From: Pseudomonas vancouverensis
GTDB lineage: Bacteria; Pseudomonadota; Gammaproteobacteria; Pseudomonadales; Pseudomonadaceae
Direction: 5' to 3'
NCBI RefSeq assembly: GCF_004348895.1
Contig: NZ_RRZK01000007.1
Coordinates: 310,001 to 374,000 of the forward strand
DNA length: 64,000 nt
In this document: positions 20,658 through 29,300 of the stretch, one piece after another
How positions within the stretch are numbered: the first letter of the stretch is position 1
Layout: the number at the start of each line of letters is the position of its first letter
Position numbers and translations under genes: made by a program
Notes under the pieces: model-generated
The model's input: the letters and a program-made list of their open reading frames with translations, nothing else
Database searches by the model: none
What the model was told of the DNA's origin: nothing

Positions 20658-21806
20658 TCAGCTCTGGGACGCGGCTTTGGGCAGGATGTCGTTGGCGACC
20701 ATCTCCCCGAACGGGCTGACGTAACCGGCGCTTTTCGGCAATTCCGGACGCTCGATATCCAGGTGCGGGAACAGCAGTTCGGCGACCCGGTACGATTCTT
20801 CCAGATGCGGGTACCCGGAGAAGATGAAGGTGTCGATGCCCAGGTCCGCGTACTCCTTCACGCGGGCAGCCACGGTCGGACCATCGCCGACCAGTGCGGT
20901 ACCGGCACCACCGCGCACCAGGCCGACACCGGCCCACAGGTTCGGGCTGACTTCGAGGTTGTCACGGTTACCGCCATGCAGCGCGGCCATGCGTTGCTGA
21001 CCCACCGAATCGAAACGTGCCAGCGAAGCCTGGGCTCGGGCGATGGTGTCGTCGTCCAGATGCGAAATCAGGCGATCGGCGGCCTTCCAGGCCTCATCGT
21101 TGGTTTCGCGCACGATCACGTGCAGACGGATGCCGAAGCGCACGGTACGCCCGAGCTTGGCGGCTTTGGCGCGCACCTGCTCGATTTTCTCGGCGACGGC
21201 GGCCGGTGGCTCACCCCAGGTCAGGACCATTTCCACCTGCTCGGCTGCCAGGTCCTGTGCCGCTTCCGACGAGCCACCGAAGTACAGCGGCGGACGCGGT
21301 TGCTGGATCGGCGGATAGAGCAGCTTGGCGCCTTTGACGCTGATGTGCTGGCCGTCGTAGTCAACGGTTTCGCCTTCCAGCACCCGACGCCAGATGCGCG
21401 TGAACTCAACCGACGCCTGATAACGTTCTTCGTGACTGAGGAACAGACCGTCGCCGGCCAACTCTTCCGGATCGCCACCGGTGACCAGATTGAACAGCGC
21501 ACGACCGCCGGACAGGCGATCGAGGGTCGCAGCCTGACGTGCGGCCACCGTCGGGGAAATGATCCCGGGGCGCAGGGCGACCAGAAACTTCAAGCGCTGG
21601 GTCACCGGAATCAGCGAGGCTGCCACCAGCCACGAGTCTTCGCAGGAACGCCCGGTGGGAATCAGCACCCCGCCAAAGCCCAGGCGATCGGCCGCTTGCG
21701 CGACTTGTTGCAGGTAACCGTGGTCAACGGCGCGAGCGCCTTCAGCGGTGCCAAGGTAATGGCCGTCGCCGTGGGTAGGCAGGAACCAGAAGATATTGAG
21801 GCTCAT
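20658..21806 (-). CDS. ssuD: FMNH2-dependent alkanesulfonate monooxygenase SsuD
   Basis: This 382-residue bacterial-luciferase-like monooxygenase splits alkanesulfonates with O2 and FMNH2, giving an aldehyde and sulfite. The N-terminus [20 protein letters not shown] and the stretches [38 protein letters not shown] and [17 protein letters not shown] are typical of SsuD. The reduced flavin comes from SsuE. The chosen ATG at 21806 gives the usual length; the frame is open 14 codons upstream. It lies 25 bases after ssuA. Confidence 0.95.
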   Translation of the reverse strand: MSLNIFWFLPTHGDGHYLGTAEGARAVDHGYLQQVAQAADRLGFGGVLIPTGRSCEDSWLVAASLIPVTQRLKFLVALRPGIISPTVAARQAATLDRLSGGRALFNLVTGGDPEELAGDGLFLSHEERYQASVEFTRIWRRVLEGETVDYDGQHISVKGAKLLYPPIQQPRPPLYFGGSSEAAQDLAAEQVEMVLTWGEPPAAVAEKIEQVRAKAAKLGRTVRFGIRLHVIVRETNDEAWKAADRLISHLDDDTIARAQASLARFDSVGQQRMAALHGGNRDNLEVSPNLWAGVGLVRGGAGTALVGDGPTVAARVKEYADLGIDTFIFSGYPHLEESYRVAELLFPHLDIERPELPKSAGYVSPFGEMVANDILPKAASQS

Positions 21807-21831
21807 GGAGTGGTCTCCTTGGGGAATCAGG

Positions 21832-22797
21832 TTATTGGGCCGTGGCAACAGCTGCCGGTGGCGTCCAGATCACGTCTTTGATACTGAGTGGCTTGGGAAT
21901 CAGCTTGAGCTGGTAGAAGGTGTCGGCGATTTTCTGTTGCGCGGCGACTACTTCAGGCGTGAGGAACAGCGCACCGTAGCCCTGGCGTTTCACCGAAGTC
22001 AGGGTGATGTCCGCCGGCAGGCCGAGCAGCGGGGAAACCTGCGCCGTCACCTCCTGCGGGTTGGCCTTGGACCACTCACCCACAGCGCGCACTTCTTCCA
22101 CCAGGGTCTTGATCACCTCGGGGTTCTTCTGTGCGTAGGGCTTGGTCGCCAGGTAGAACTGATGGTTGTCGACGATGCCCCGGCCATCGCGCAGGGTACG
22201 TGCCTGCAACTGCTGCTCGGCGGCTGCCTGGTACGGGTCCCAGATCACCCAGGCGTCAACGCTGCCACGCTCGAACGCGGCGCGGGCATCGGCGGGTGGC
22301 AGGAACACGGTCTGGATATCGCTGTACTTGAGGCCGGCATCTTCCAGCGCACGCACCAGCAGGTAGTGCACGTTGGAGCCTTTGTTCAGGACGACTTTCT
22401 TGCCTTTGAGATCCGCTACCGATTTGATCGCCGAATCCTTCGGCACCAGGATCGCTTCGCTGTTGGGTGCAGGCGGCTCATAGGCCACATAGAGCAGGTC
22501 GGCACCGGCGGCCTGGGCAAACACTGGCGGGGTTTCGCCGGTGACGCCAAAATCGATGGAGCCGACGTTCAGGCCTTCGAGCAGTTGCGGGCCACCGGGG
22601 AATTCAGTCCATTGCACATCCACGCCTTGGGCAGCGAGGCGTTTTTCCAGGGTGCCTTTGGCTTTGAGCAGCACCAGGGTGCCGTATTTCTGATAGCCGA
22701 TTCGTAGTGTCTCGGCCTGAGCTTGAGTAATGGCGCCGAAGGTGACAGCCGCAGCAAACAGAGCGACCAGACCGCGACGCAAAATGACAGGGCGCAT
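21832..22797 (-). CDS. ssuA: sulfonate-binding periplasmic protein SsuA
   Basis: The 321-residue precursor has a signal peptide ([18 protein letters not shown]..., cleavage near AQA-ET) followed by a type 2 periplasmic binding protein: [36 protein letters not shown] and [20 protein letters not shown] are typical of SsuA. It delivers aliphatic sulfonates to SsuC. The ATG at 22797 has AAGGAGAG just upstream. ssuE lies 91 bases before it. Confidence 0.94.
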   Translation of the reverse strand: MRPVILRRGLVALFAAAVTFGAITQAQAETLRIGYQKYGTLVLLKAKGTLEKRLAAQGVDVQWTEFPGGPQLLEGLNVGSIDFGVTGETPPVFAQAAGADLLYVAYEPPAPNSEAILVPKDSAIKSVADLKGKKVVLNKGSNVHYLLVRALEDAGLKYSDIQTVFLPPADARAAFERGSVDAWVIWDPYQAAAEQQLQARTLRDGRGIVDNHQFYLATKPYAQKNPEVIKTLVEEVRAVGEWSKANPQEVTAQVSPLLGLPADITLTSVKRQGYGALFLTPEVVAAQQKIADTFYQLKLIPKPLSIKDVIWTPPAAVATAQ

Positions 22798-22888
22798 GGC
22801 GCTCTCCTTTTTGCAGTGGGGTTGTGGCTGCACCTGCTTGCCCGTTGGCGGGCGAGTAAGGCCAGTACTTCAAAAGTGTGGGTGGGGC

Positions 22889-23482
22889 TTAAATGCTCCA
22901 GCGAGCACTCAACAAACGATCATTCAACAGCTGTGGGTCGAGCGGCTTGGGCCGTCGCGCCATGGCGCTGTGAAATTGCTCCAGCGCCTCCTGCAAACGT
23001 TGCTCCAGCTCCGGCGCCAATTGCGCCTGGGCACTGCCTTCGCCGTAGGCGATCTGGCTGTCGACAGCGAAAATCCCTTGCAGCATCTCCTGGGCCTTCA
23101 ACGCCGACAGCACCGGTTTGAGGGCGTAATCGACCACCAGCATGTGGGCGATGCTGCCGCCGGTGGCCATCGGCAGAACCACTTTGTGGTTCAGCGCGCG
23201 CTCAGGCAGCAGGTCCAAAATCACTTTCAGCGCGCCGGCGATCGACGCCTTGTACACCGGGGTGGCAATCAGCAAGCCGTCGGCGTTTTCAATCTGTTGC
23301 AGCAGGTCGATCACCTTCGGGCTGTCGAAGCGTGCGTGCAGCAAGTCTTCGGCCGGGAAGTCCCGTACCTGGTAACTCACCACCTCCACGCCCTGCTCTT
23401 GTAACCAGCGTCGGGAGCGATCCAGCAACACCCCGGAACGGGAGCGTTGGCTGGGGCTGCCACCGAGTGAGACGACCAACAT
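22889..23482 (-). CDS. ssuE: NADPH-dependent FMN reductase SsuE
   Basis: A 197-residue flavodoxin-like reductase that supplies FMNH2 to SsuD. The flavin phosphate loop ([13 protein letters not shown]) is at the N-terminus and the segment [23 protein letters not shown] is the conserved isoalloxazine region of the family. I chose the ATG at 23482 because AAAGGAAT lies 8 bases upstream; a start six codons earlier would hide that ribosome binding site in the gene. It is the first gene of the ssu operon. Confidence 0.93.
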   Translation of the reverse strand: MLVVSLGGSPSQRSRSGVLLDRSRRWLQEQGVEVVSYQVRDFPAEDLLHARFDSPKVIDLLQQIENADGLLIATPVYKASIAGALKVILDLLPERALNHKVVLPMATGGSIAHMLVVDYALKPVLSALKAQEMLQGIFAVDSQIAYGEGSAQAQLAPELEQRLQEALEQFHSAMARRPKPLDPQLLNDRLLSARWSI

Positions 23483-23630
23483 TCGGACGATTCCTTTCAC
23501 GTCAGGGCGATTCGCAGTGTGCGATCTCGCTTCGATGGAGAGACCTTAACAGCTGATTCATATATCCATAAATCATATTTATTCATTTGGTTATGCGTTT
23601 AAGAGATATGCAGATCCGTTTATTCCAGAC

Positions 23631-23656
23631 GAAAAAAAAGGCCGTCGAAACGGCCT
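23631..23656 (-). terminator. terminator downstream of lsfA
   Basis: On the minus strand AGGCCGT / ACGGCCT form a 7 bp stem with a four-base loop, followed by a run of eight T. It lies about 160 bases past the lsfA stop, beyond the REP element. Confidence 0.8.
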
Positions 23657-23700
23657 GAAATTCCCTGCATCGTGGTTCTGAATGCCGTGCTGACCGGGGC

Positions 23701-23789
23701 GCCGCCATCGTCGGAACGCCGCCCGGCCAGGCTCGCTCCCACTGTTGAATGCGTACCCTGTGGGAGCGAGCTTGCTCGCGATGGCGGCA
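23701..23789. repeat. REP pair, GAGCAAGCTCGC type
   Basis: GCCGCCATCG and GGCTCGCTCCCAC on the left are inverted against GTGGGAGCGAGC and CGATGGCGGC on the right. It lies between the lsfA stop and its terminator and will be in the lsfA transcript. Confidence 0.78.
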
Positions 23790-23815
23790 TCAATTGCGCC
23801 AACAATGCTGAAGAT

Positions 23816-24454
23816 TTACCTGTTCGGCTGCGGTGTCAGGCGCAGATAAGGCTTCACCGCGCGATAGCCCTTGGGAAAACGCTGTTTGATTTCCTCTTCA
23901 TCCTTGAGCGACGGCACGATCACCACCTCGTCACCGTCCTGCCAGTTGGCCGGGGTGGCGACCTTGTAGTTGTCGGTCAGTTGCAGCGAGTCGATCACCC
24001 GCAGGATCTCGTTGAAATTGCGCCCGGTGCTCGCCGGGTAGGTGATGGTCAAACGAACCTTCTTGTTCGGGTCGATCACGAACAGCGAACGCACGGTCAG
24101 GGTGTCGTTGGCGTTGGGATGGATCAGGTCGTAAAGGTCGGAAACCTTGCGGTCGGCGTCATCGATAATGGGAAAGTTGACCTGGGTGTTCTGGGTTTCG
24201 TTGATGTCCTCGATCCAGCGATGGTGCGATTCAACCGGGTCGACAGACAACGCAATGGCCTTGACCCCGCGCTGGGCAAACTCATCCTTGAGCCTGGCGG
24301 TCAGGCCCAGCTCGGTGGTGCACACCGGCGTGAAGTCTGCCGGATGGGAAAACAGCACGCCCCAGCTATCGCCCAGCCACTGATGAAAACGAATGGTGCC
24401 AGCGCTGGAGTTCTGTTCGAAGTCGGGGGCGATATCGCCAAGTCTGAGGCTCAT
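23816..24454 (-). CDS. lsfA: 1-Cys peroxiredoxin LsfA
   Basis: A 212-residue Prx6-type peroxidase that reduces peroxides in the cytoplasm. The active-site segment HPADFTPVCTTEL contains the peroxidatic Cys45, and Thr42 and the later Arg of this family are kept. The C-terminal dimer arm (LKDEEEIKQRFPKGYR..KPYLRLTPQPNR) is typical. In P. putida LsfA is induced by sulfate starvation and its gene lies next to ssu, as here. The likely role is protection while sulfur uptake and monooxygenases are active. Confidence 0.92.
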   Translation of the reverse strand: MSLRLGDIAPDFEQNSSAGTIRFHQWLGDSWGVLFSHPADFTPVCTTELGLTARLKDEFAQRGVKAIALSVDPVESHHRWIEDINETQNTQVNFPIIDDADRKVSDLYDLIHPNANDTLTVRSLFVIDPNKKVRLTITYPASTGRNFNEILRVIDSLQLTDNYKVATPANWQDGDEVVIVPSLKDEEEIKQRFPKGYRAVKPYLRLTPQPNR

Positions 24455-24517
24455 GGTGCTGCTCCTTGTGAGTGCTTGATGAGCTCAACTGTGCCTGTGT
24501 TTTTTATCTATTAAAAA

Positions 24518-24535
24518 GAATAAATATCGATTTAT
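24518..24535 (-). promoter_or_regulatory. A/T palindrome upstream of lsfA
   Basis: GAATAAATATCGATTTAT lies 64-81 bases before the lsfA start in an A/T-rich promoter region. The inner part is nearly palindromic. Its reverse complement, ATAAATCGATATTTATTC, differs from the ssuE upstream site by one inserted base. It is a candidate operator for a shared sulfur regulator. Confidence 0.45.
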
Positions 24536-24679
24536 TTAGATCATTAAGAAATATTAAAGATCTGTTCACTGGACGCCCCCGTTCAACGCGCCGAAGATCG
24601 ACCTCGAGGTTCGAGAAGGCCTTGAGATGCTGTAAAGAGGGAATCAAGGTGGAGTTACGGGGGTGAGTCCACCTTGAAT

Positions 24680-24722
24680 GCAAAAGCCCCGCTCGGCGCG
24701 ACGCCGAGCGGGGCTTTTTTTA
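24680..24722. terminator. terminator of the first OprD porin gene
   Basis: AGCCCCGCTCGGCG and CGCCGAGCGGGGCT form a 14 bp stem around a short CGA loop, with T runs on the right and a shorter T run on the minus strand. It stops the minus-strand porin transcript ending at 24742 and could act in both directions. Confidence 0.85.
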
Positions 24723-24741
24723 TGCAGTTACGCGAGCGCTG

Positions 24742-26103
24742 TTACAGCAGCGGGATCGAGTAGCTGAGGATGACGCGGTTTTCGTCCTGCGAACGGGTGT
24801 TCGGCAGGTCGGTGCGCCAGGTAGCGTTTTTCCACGCCAGACCCAGGTTCTTCAATGGGCCTTCCTGCACAACATAGGCCACGCTCAGGTCACGCTCCCA
24901 CTCGGAAGCGCCATTGGCAGCTTCGCCACCTTTGGCGTTGACGGTGTCAATGTTGTCGCCGTGCAAGTACACCAGGCCAGCGGTCAGGCCAGGTACGCCA
25001 ACCTTGGCGAAGTCATAGGCGTATCGTGCCTGCCAGGTGCGCTCGCCGGCACGGCCGAACTTCTGGATCTGCATGTCAGTGATGGTGTAGTTCGACGAAC
25101 CGTCACCCTGGTTCAGCCAAGGGAAGTCGCTGTCGCCGTTGCTGACCTGATAACCACCACCGAAGGTGTGACCCGCCACGGTGTACAGGAACAGGCCGCT
25201 GTACAGGTTGTTGTCGACCTTACCGCGTCCGCTGGCCGAACCGCTGTAGTTGCCACTGCTGAAATAGGCAGGGTCGTGACCATTGGCGCCGTCATCGGAG
25301 CTGTTGAAGTAACGGAAGTCCGACTTCAACACGCCCGGACCGATAGCCCAGTTGTGTACCAGGCCCAGGAAGTGTTGCTTGTAGAAGTCTTCCAGGTTGC
25401 CGTAGTAGTACTGAGCCGTCAGGTCCTTGGTGAGCTTGTAGTCACCACCGGCGTAGTAAAACTTGTTGCTGCGAGCATTGTTACCAGTGGCGTTGCTGTT
25501 ACCGCTGCCATTGGAACCGTTGATCGACAGGTTTTCGTTGTTGCTGGAGTTACGACCCTTGGCCTGCTCGATCTGACCGCCAATCAGGGTCAGGTCCTTG
25601 ATGTCGCTGGAGCTGATCTGGCCACCCTGCCAGGTTTGCGGCAGCAGACGACCGTCGTTGGTCACGATGACCGGCAGTTTTGGCTGCAGCGTACCCAGCT
25701 TCAACTCAGTCTGGGAGATCTTGGCCTTGGCAGTCAGACCGATGCTGCCGAACGAATCCGCCGCACCGTCATTGCCATCCGTAGGGAAAACAGTACCGCC
25801 GTCGGATACGCCAGTTGCGTTGCCGGATTTAGCCTTGGTGGAGTCCAGCTTCACACCCAGCAGACCGATTGCGTCGACACCGAAACCAACGGTGCCTTGG
25901 GTGTAACCCGACGTGAAACGCAGATCGAAGCCTTGGCCCCATTCTTCGTTTTTGTTTGCACCGGCACCATCACGGTTATCGGTGTTGATGTAGAAGTTAC
26001 GCAGACCCAAAGTAGCCTTGCTGTCTTCGACAAAACCTGCGGCGCCTGCCTGCTGCGCCAATACCCCAACGGCCACAGCCATGGCCAAGGTGGACTTGTT
26101 CAT
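24742..26103 (-). CDS. OprD-family outer membrane porin (copy 1)
   Basis: This 453-residue outer-membrane beta-barrel starts with a signal peptide (MNKSTLAMAVAVGVLAQQAGA) followed by GFVEDSKATLGLRNFYINTDNR, the typical OprD opening. Alternating aromatic strands, the segment YYYGNLEDFYKQHFLGLVHNW and a C-terminal strand ending in Leu (VILSYSIPLL) fit an 18-strand substrate-specific channel. An OprD/OprE-type porin lies at the same place by ssu, lsfA and tauA in P. putida, so it may admit sulfonates. Internal loops are rich in Gly, Asn and Ser (SINGSNGSGNSNATGNNA). It has its own terminator. Confidence 0.88.
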   Translation of the reverse strand: MNKSTLAMAVAVGVLAQQAGAAGFVEDSKATLGLRNFYINTDNRDGAGANKNEEWGQGFDLRFTSGYTQGTVGFGVDAIGLLGVKLDSTKAKSGNATGVSDGGTVFPTDGNDGAADSFGSIGLTAKAKISQTELKLGTLQPKLPVIVTNDGRLLPQTWQGGQISSSDIKDLTLIGGQIEQAKGRNSSNNENLSINGSNGSGNSNATGNNARSNKFYYAGGDYKLTKDLTAQYYYGNLEDFYKQHFLGLVHNWAIGPGVLKSDFRYFNSSDDGANGHDPAYFSSGNYSGSASGRGKVDNNLYSGLFLYTVAGHTFGGGYQVSNGDSDFPWLNQGDGSSNYTITDMQIQKFGRAGERTWQARYAYDFAKVGVPGLTAGLVYLHGDNIDTVNAKGGEAANGASEWERDLSVAYVVQEGPLKNLGLAWKNATWRTDLPNTRSQDENRVILSYSIPLL

Positions 26104-26514
26104 GTATCGCTCCTCTCTTTTCTAATTCTTGTGTTTCCGGTCCTGGATCGTTCGCCCGGGATCCCAAACGCTAATTCGCTGCATACCGTCTGACCCGGTC
26201 TTTCGGCGGGGCCGCAGAATACCTGTTCATAAAGCCAAAAAGAATGGCGATACGATTTTTCATATCGCTATGGAATATATCTTCACACGCCAGACCCGAG
26301 GTATCGGCGCGAAGGCCGATTCCTGAACCTCACCGTTATATCGAGGGATGACCGCGATAGAGCCCGACACTCCCCATCAAGGTCGGAGGGCTACTTTAGA
26401 GGGACCAACTCAAAACCAAAAAGAATAAAAAAACATGACTAACTTTATTAATGGAATATAAAAAAACAACGCAAAAAAAGCCCCGACAATAGCCGGGGCT
26501 TTTTCTTGTCGCTG
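26104..26514 (-). promoter_or_regulatory. promoter region of porin copy 1
   Basis: The 411-base gap holds A/T-rich DNA with the porin 1 promoter. ATGGCGATACG at 26244-26254 and CATATCGCTAT at 26261-26271 form a 9 of 11 bp hairpin around ATTTTT, about 140 bases before the gene. AAAAAGAAT occurs twice. Near 26480 is the terminator of porin copy 2. No further gene is seen. Confidence 0.4.
26474..26509 (-). terminator. terminator of the second OprD porin gene
   Basis: AAAAGCCCCG and CGGGGCTTTTT make a 10 bp stem with a short loop; the minus strand ends in a T7 run. It starts a few bases after the porin stop at 26515. Confidence 0.88.
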
Positions 26515-27846
26515 TTACAGGAAGCTGTAGGTGTAGTTGAAGATCAGACGAGTCTGGTCAATGTCAGGGCTGTTGCTGACTTCACTACCACGGTAAACAC
26601 CATTACGCAGCGTTACGCCCAGGCCTTTGAGGGTGCCCTGCTGAATGGTGTAGTCGATACGCATGTCGCGTTCCCACTCGGACGAATCAGGACCGTTGCC
26701 AGTCGTCGCCTTGATGTCATCGCCATGCAGGTAGGCAATCGATGCTTTCAGACCAGGTACACCCAGGCCGGCGAAGTCGTAGCTGTACTGACCGAAGGTG
26801 GTGTTCTCACCGGCACGGATGAAGCTGTTGATCATGGAGTCGGTGAACAGGTAGAAGCTGGTACCACCGTTCCCTTCCGGACGGCCACGGCTGTCAACCA
26901 CGTTGCCTTGGTTCAACATGACGAAACCACCGTCATCGTTGACACGCTGATGGCCGAGCAGGAATGCGTTGCCACCCAGGGTGTAGGTGAACATGGCGCT
27001 CCAGGTCTTGTTGTCGACCTCGCCCGGGTTCTTGGCGAAACCGTTGTTGTTGTTGAAGCGGTAGCCCACGTCGCCGTTCTTGCCGTCGGAGCTGCTGTCG
27101 AAATAGCGGATGTCAGTCTTGAAGGATTGATTCGGGGCGATCTGGAACACGTGCACCAGGCCGAGGAAGTTCTGCTTGTAGTAGTCTTCCAGGTTCGCGT
27201 AGTAGTACTGCAGGGTCAGGTCTTTGGTGACCTTCCAATCAGCACCACCGTAGAGGAACTTGTTGCTGTCCTGGGTACCGCCAGCCACGGCCAGGCCGGT
27301 GGAGTTGGACGAGGCACGACCTGCCGAGTGCTCGAGCTGACCGGCGTTGATGGTCACGTTGTCGATTTCCTTCGAGGTGATGGTGCCACCGTCGAAGGTC
27401 TGAGGCAGCAGACGGCTGTCGTTCGACAGGAGGATCGGCAGCTGAGGAGCCAGAGCACCACCGAGGTGAGCCTCAGTCTTCGAGAAACGCGCCTTCACGT
27501 TGGCCGCTGCGCGGCTCCACTCGTCCACAGCCGAACCGTCGCTGTCGCTAGGGAAGAATGTGTTGGAATCCGGGTGGTGCCCCTTGCCGCCATCGAGGTG
27601 GATACCGACCAGCGCCTGGGCATCGATACCGAAGCCGACAGTGCCTTGGGTGAAACCGGAGATGTAATCGAATTTCAGACCTTCGGCGGTTTCTTTCTGG
27701 TCCGCTCCACCTTCACGGTTGTCCTGGTTGTAATACATGGTGCGAGAGCTGACGGACGCCTTGCTGTCTTCCAGAAAACCGGCGGCGCCTGCCTGCTGCG
27801 CCAAAACCCCTACGGCCACGGCCAAAGCCAAGGTGGACTTGTTCAT
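26515..27846 (-). CDS. OprD-family outer membrane porin (copy 2)
   Basis: A 443-residue barrel clearly related to copy 1: same signal peptide with only one or two changes (MNKSTLALAVAVGVLAQQAGA), then GFLEDSKASVSSRTMYYNQDNR, and the shared YYYANLEDYYKQNFLGLVHVFQ stretch. It ends in FNYTYSFL, with the terminal Phe/Leu strand of outer-membrane proteins. Loops differ strongly, so the two porins may take different substrates. It is a separate transcription unit, followed by a terminator, with 411 bases before copy 1. The exact substrate is not visible. Confidence 0.88.
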   Translation of the reverse strand: MNKSTLALAVAVGVLAQQAGAAGFLEDSKASVSSRTMYYNQDNREGGADQKETAEGLKFDYISGFTQGTVGFGIDAQALVGIHLDGGKGHHPDSNTFFPSDSDGSAVDEWSRAAANVKARFSKTEAHLGGALAPQLPILLSNDSRLLPQTFDGGTITSKEIDNVTINAGQLEHSAGRASSNSTGLAVAGGTQDSNKFLYGGADWKVTKDLTLQYYYANLEDYYKQNFLGLVHVFQIAPNQSFKTDIRYFDSSSDGKNGDVGYRFNNNNGFAKNPGEVDNKTWSAMFTYTLGGNAFLLGHQRVNDDGGFVMLNQGNVVDSRGRPEGNGGTSFYLFTDSMINSFIRAGENTTFGQYSYDFAGLGVPGLKASIAYLHGDDIKATTGNGPDSSEWERDMRIDYTIQQGTLKGLGVTLRNGVYRGSEVSNSPDIDQTRLIFNYTYSFL

Positions 27847-28053
27847 TGTGAAGCTCCTCTGGATTCTAATTCTTGTGTTCCTGGTCCCGAATCGCTGCCC
27901 GGAATCCTAAGATGCGCGATTAGCGCCAGACCGTGACTCACAAGTCAATCGTAACTTTGTGTGTCTACGACTATCGTCTAATCACAGGTTTTTTGGTCCA
28001 TGCAAGGTCATGAGTTCGTCATAAACCTGAAAAGAACTGACTGGTTCCTTTCT

Positions 28054-28139
28054 AATACCGTTTAGGAATTTAGCTCCCCATTCCCCAGCCACCCCCAGAA
28101 TAGGCGGTGTGGCTCATAAGCTAATTCCTAAATGGTATT
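28054..28139. promoter_or_regulatory. nested inverted repeat upstream of tauA
   Basis: AATACCGTTTAGGAATTTAG begins a left arm (28054-28075) whose complement is in the right arm (28119-28139), differing by one G/A change and one extra T. Inside, AGCCAC at 28087-28092 pairs with GTGGCT at 28109-28114. The whole 86 bases could fold as one long hairpin, or be two copies of an operator in opposite orientation. It lies 73 bases before the tauA ATG. The rest of the 365-base gap holds the divergent porin promoter. Confidence 0.5.
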
Positions 28140-28211
28140 TATTGTCACTTTTTTAGATCGTTTAGTTTTTGACGTAATTCAGAAACAAAATCTTCTAAAA
28201 GAGGCGACCGC

Positions 28212-29201
28212 ATGACGATCAAACGCGCACTATCCGGACCAATTGTTACAGTTTGTGTATCGCTAGCAATTTCTTTTAGCGCTCATGCGGCCGGTCTTAC
28301 CGTCGGTTATCAAACCGGAATCGACCCCAGCAAAGTCCCCCAGGCCGATGGCCTTTATGAAAAAACCATCGGTCAGCCGATCGACTGGCGACGCTTCAAC
28401 AGCGGCCCGGAAGTGGTGACGGCCATCGCGTCTGGCGACGTGCAGATCGGCAACCTCGGCTCGTCCCCGTTGGCAGCGGCGGCTTCGCGCAATCTGCCGA
28501 TCGTCGCGTTCATCGTCTCGGCCCAGATCAACGCCGCCGAAGCGCTGGTGGTGCGCAACGGCAGCGGCATCGAAAAACCGCAAGATCTGATCGGCAAGAC
28601 CATCGCGACGCCCTTCGTTTCGACCTCTCACTACAGCCTGCTGGGGGCGCTCAAGCACTGGGGGCTGGACGCCTCGAAAGTCAAAGTGGTCAACCTGCAG
28701 CCAGCGGAAATCGCCGCCGCCTGGAAACGCGGCGACATCGACGGCGCATTTGTCTGGTCGCCGGCCCTGGGGGAAATTCGTAAGAGTGGCAAGACCTTGA
28801 CCGACGCCGCAGAAGTCGGCCAATGGGGTGCACCGACCTTTGAGGTGTGGGTGGCGCGCAAGGATTACGCAGAGAAACATCCAGAGGTGATTGCGAAATT
28901 CGCCAAGGTCACGCTGGACTCATTTGCCGACTATGCGGCACATAAAAACGCCTGGACTGCTGATTCCGTGCCGGTGCAGAAAATCGCCAAACTGACTGGT
29001 GCCAACGCGGCCGATGTGCCGGAATTGCTGGCAGGTTCAGCCTTCCCGGACGCCAAAGCGCAACAGTCCACAGCGCTGCTGGAAGGCGGCACAGCCAAGG
29101 CGATTGGCGAGACGGCGAAGTTTCTGAAAGAACAGGGGAAAGTGGAGACGGTGCTGGCGGATTATTCGCCGTATGTCAGCGCGAAGTTTGTTGCGGAGTA
29201 A
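28212..29201 (+). CDS. tauA: taurine-binding periplasmic protein TauA (orphan)
   Basis: The 329-residue precursor has a signal peptide (ending near SAHA-AG) and the TauA pattern: LTVGYQTGIDPSKV, DWRRFNSGPEVVTAIASGDVQIGNLGSSPLAAA, LIGKTIATPFVSTSHYSLLGALKHWG and AWKRGDIDGAFVWSPALGE. It binds taurine or a related sulfonate for an ABC importer. In P. putida tauA is followed by tauBCD; here a REP and then argA on the other strand follow, so the ATPase, permease and dioxygenase genes are missing. It may work with transporters elsewhere. A/T-rich DNA and a hairpin lie upstream. Confidence 0.85.
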   Translation: MTIKRALSGPIVTVCVSLAISFSAHAAGLTVGYQTGIDPSKVPQADGLYEKTIGQPIDWRRFNSGPEVVTAIASGDVQIGNLGSSPLAAAASRNLPIVAFIVSAQINAAEALVVRNGSGIEKPQDLIGKTIATPFVSTSHYSLLGALKHWGLDASKVKVVNLQPAEIAAAWKRGDIDGAFVWSPALGEIRKSGKTLTDAAEVGQWGAPTFEVWVARKDYAEKHPEVIAKFAKVTLDSFADYAAHKNAWTADSVPVQKIAKLTGANAADVPELLAGSAFPDAKAQQSTALLEGGTAKAIGETAKFLKEQGKVETVLADYSPYVSAKFVAE

Positions 29202-29224
29202 AAAGGCTGGGGCTGCTTCGCTGC

Positions 29225-29296
29225 CCATCGCGAGCAAGCTCGCTCCCACAGGGACTTGTGCAGGACACAGATCAATGTGGGAGTGAGCCTGGCGAC
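29225..29296. repeat. REP pair, partly degraded
   Basis: GCGAGCAAGCTCGCTCCCAC on the left faces GTGGGAGTGAGCCTGGCG on the right. It fills the whole space between tauA and argA, where tauBCD would be expected. Confidence 0.7.
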
Positions 29297-29300
29297 ACGG

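Larger units (their letters stand above)
23483..23815 (-). promoter_or_regulatory. ssuE promoter region and lsfA 3' region
   Basis: This 333-base gap holds an A/T-rich stretch upstream of ssuE (about 23550-23615), including ATAAATCATATTTATTC at 23568-23584, which closely matches a site before lsfA. The right part holds the lsfA terminator at 23631-23656 and a REP. The A/T-rich part is the likely target of a sulfur-starvation activator such as CysB, as known for E. coli ssu; this is inference. Confidence 0.5.

Noticed and set aside
19848..21881. 677-codon open frame on the plus strand across ssuC and ssuD
   Set aside because: It is the reverse shadow of two well-recognised ssu genes, with Gln/His/Arg-rich nonsense composition typical of antisense frames in high-GC DNA.
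24961..27936. Two long plus-strand frames opposite the porin genes
   Set aside because: Val/Gln/Glu-rich shadows of the porin genes; the minus-strand frames carry signal peptides and terminal barrel strands.
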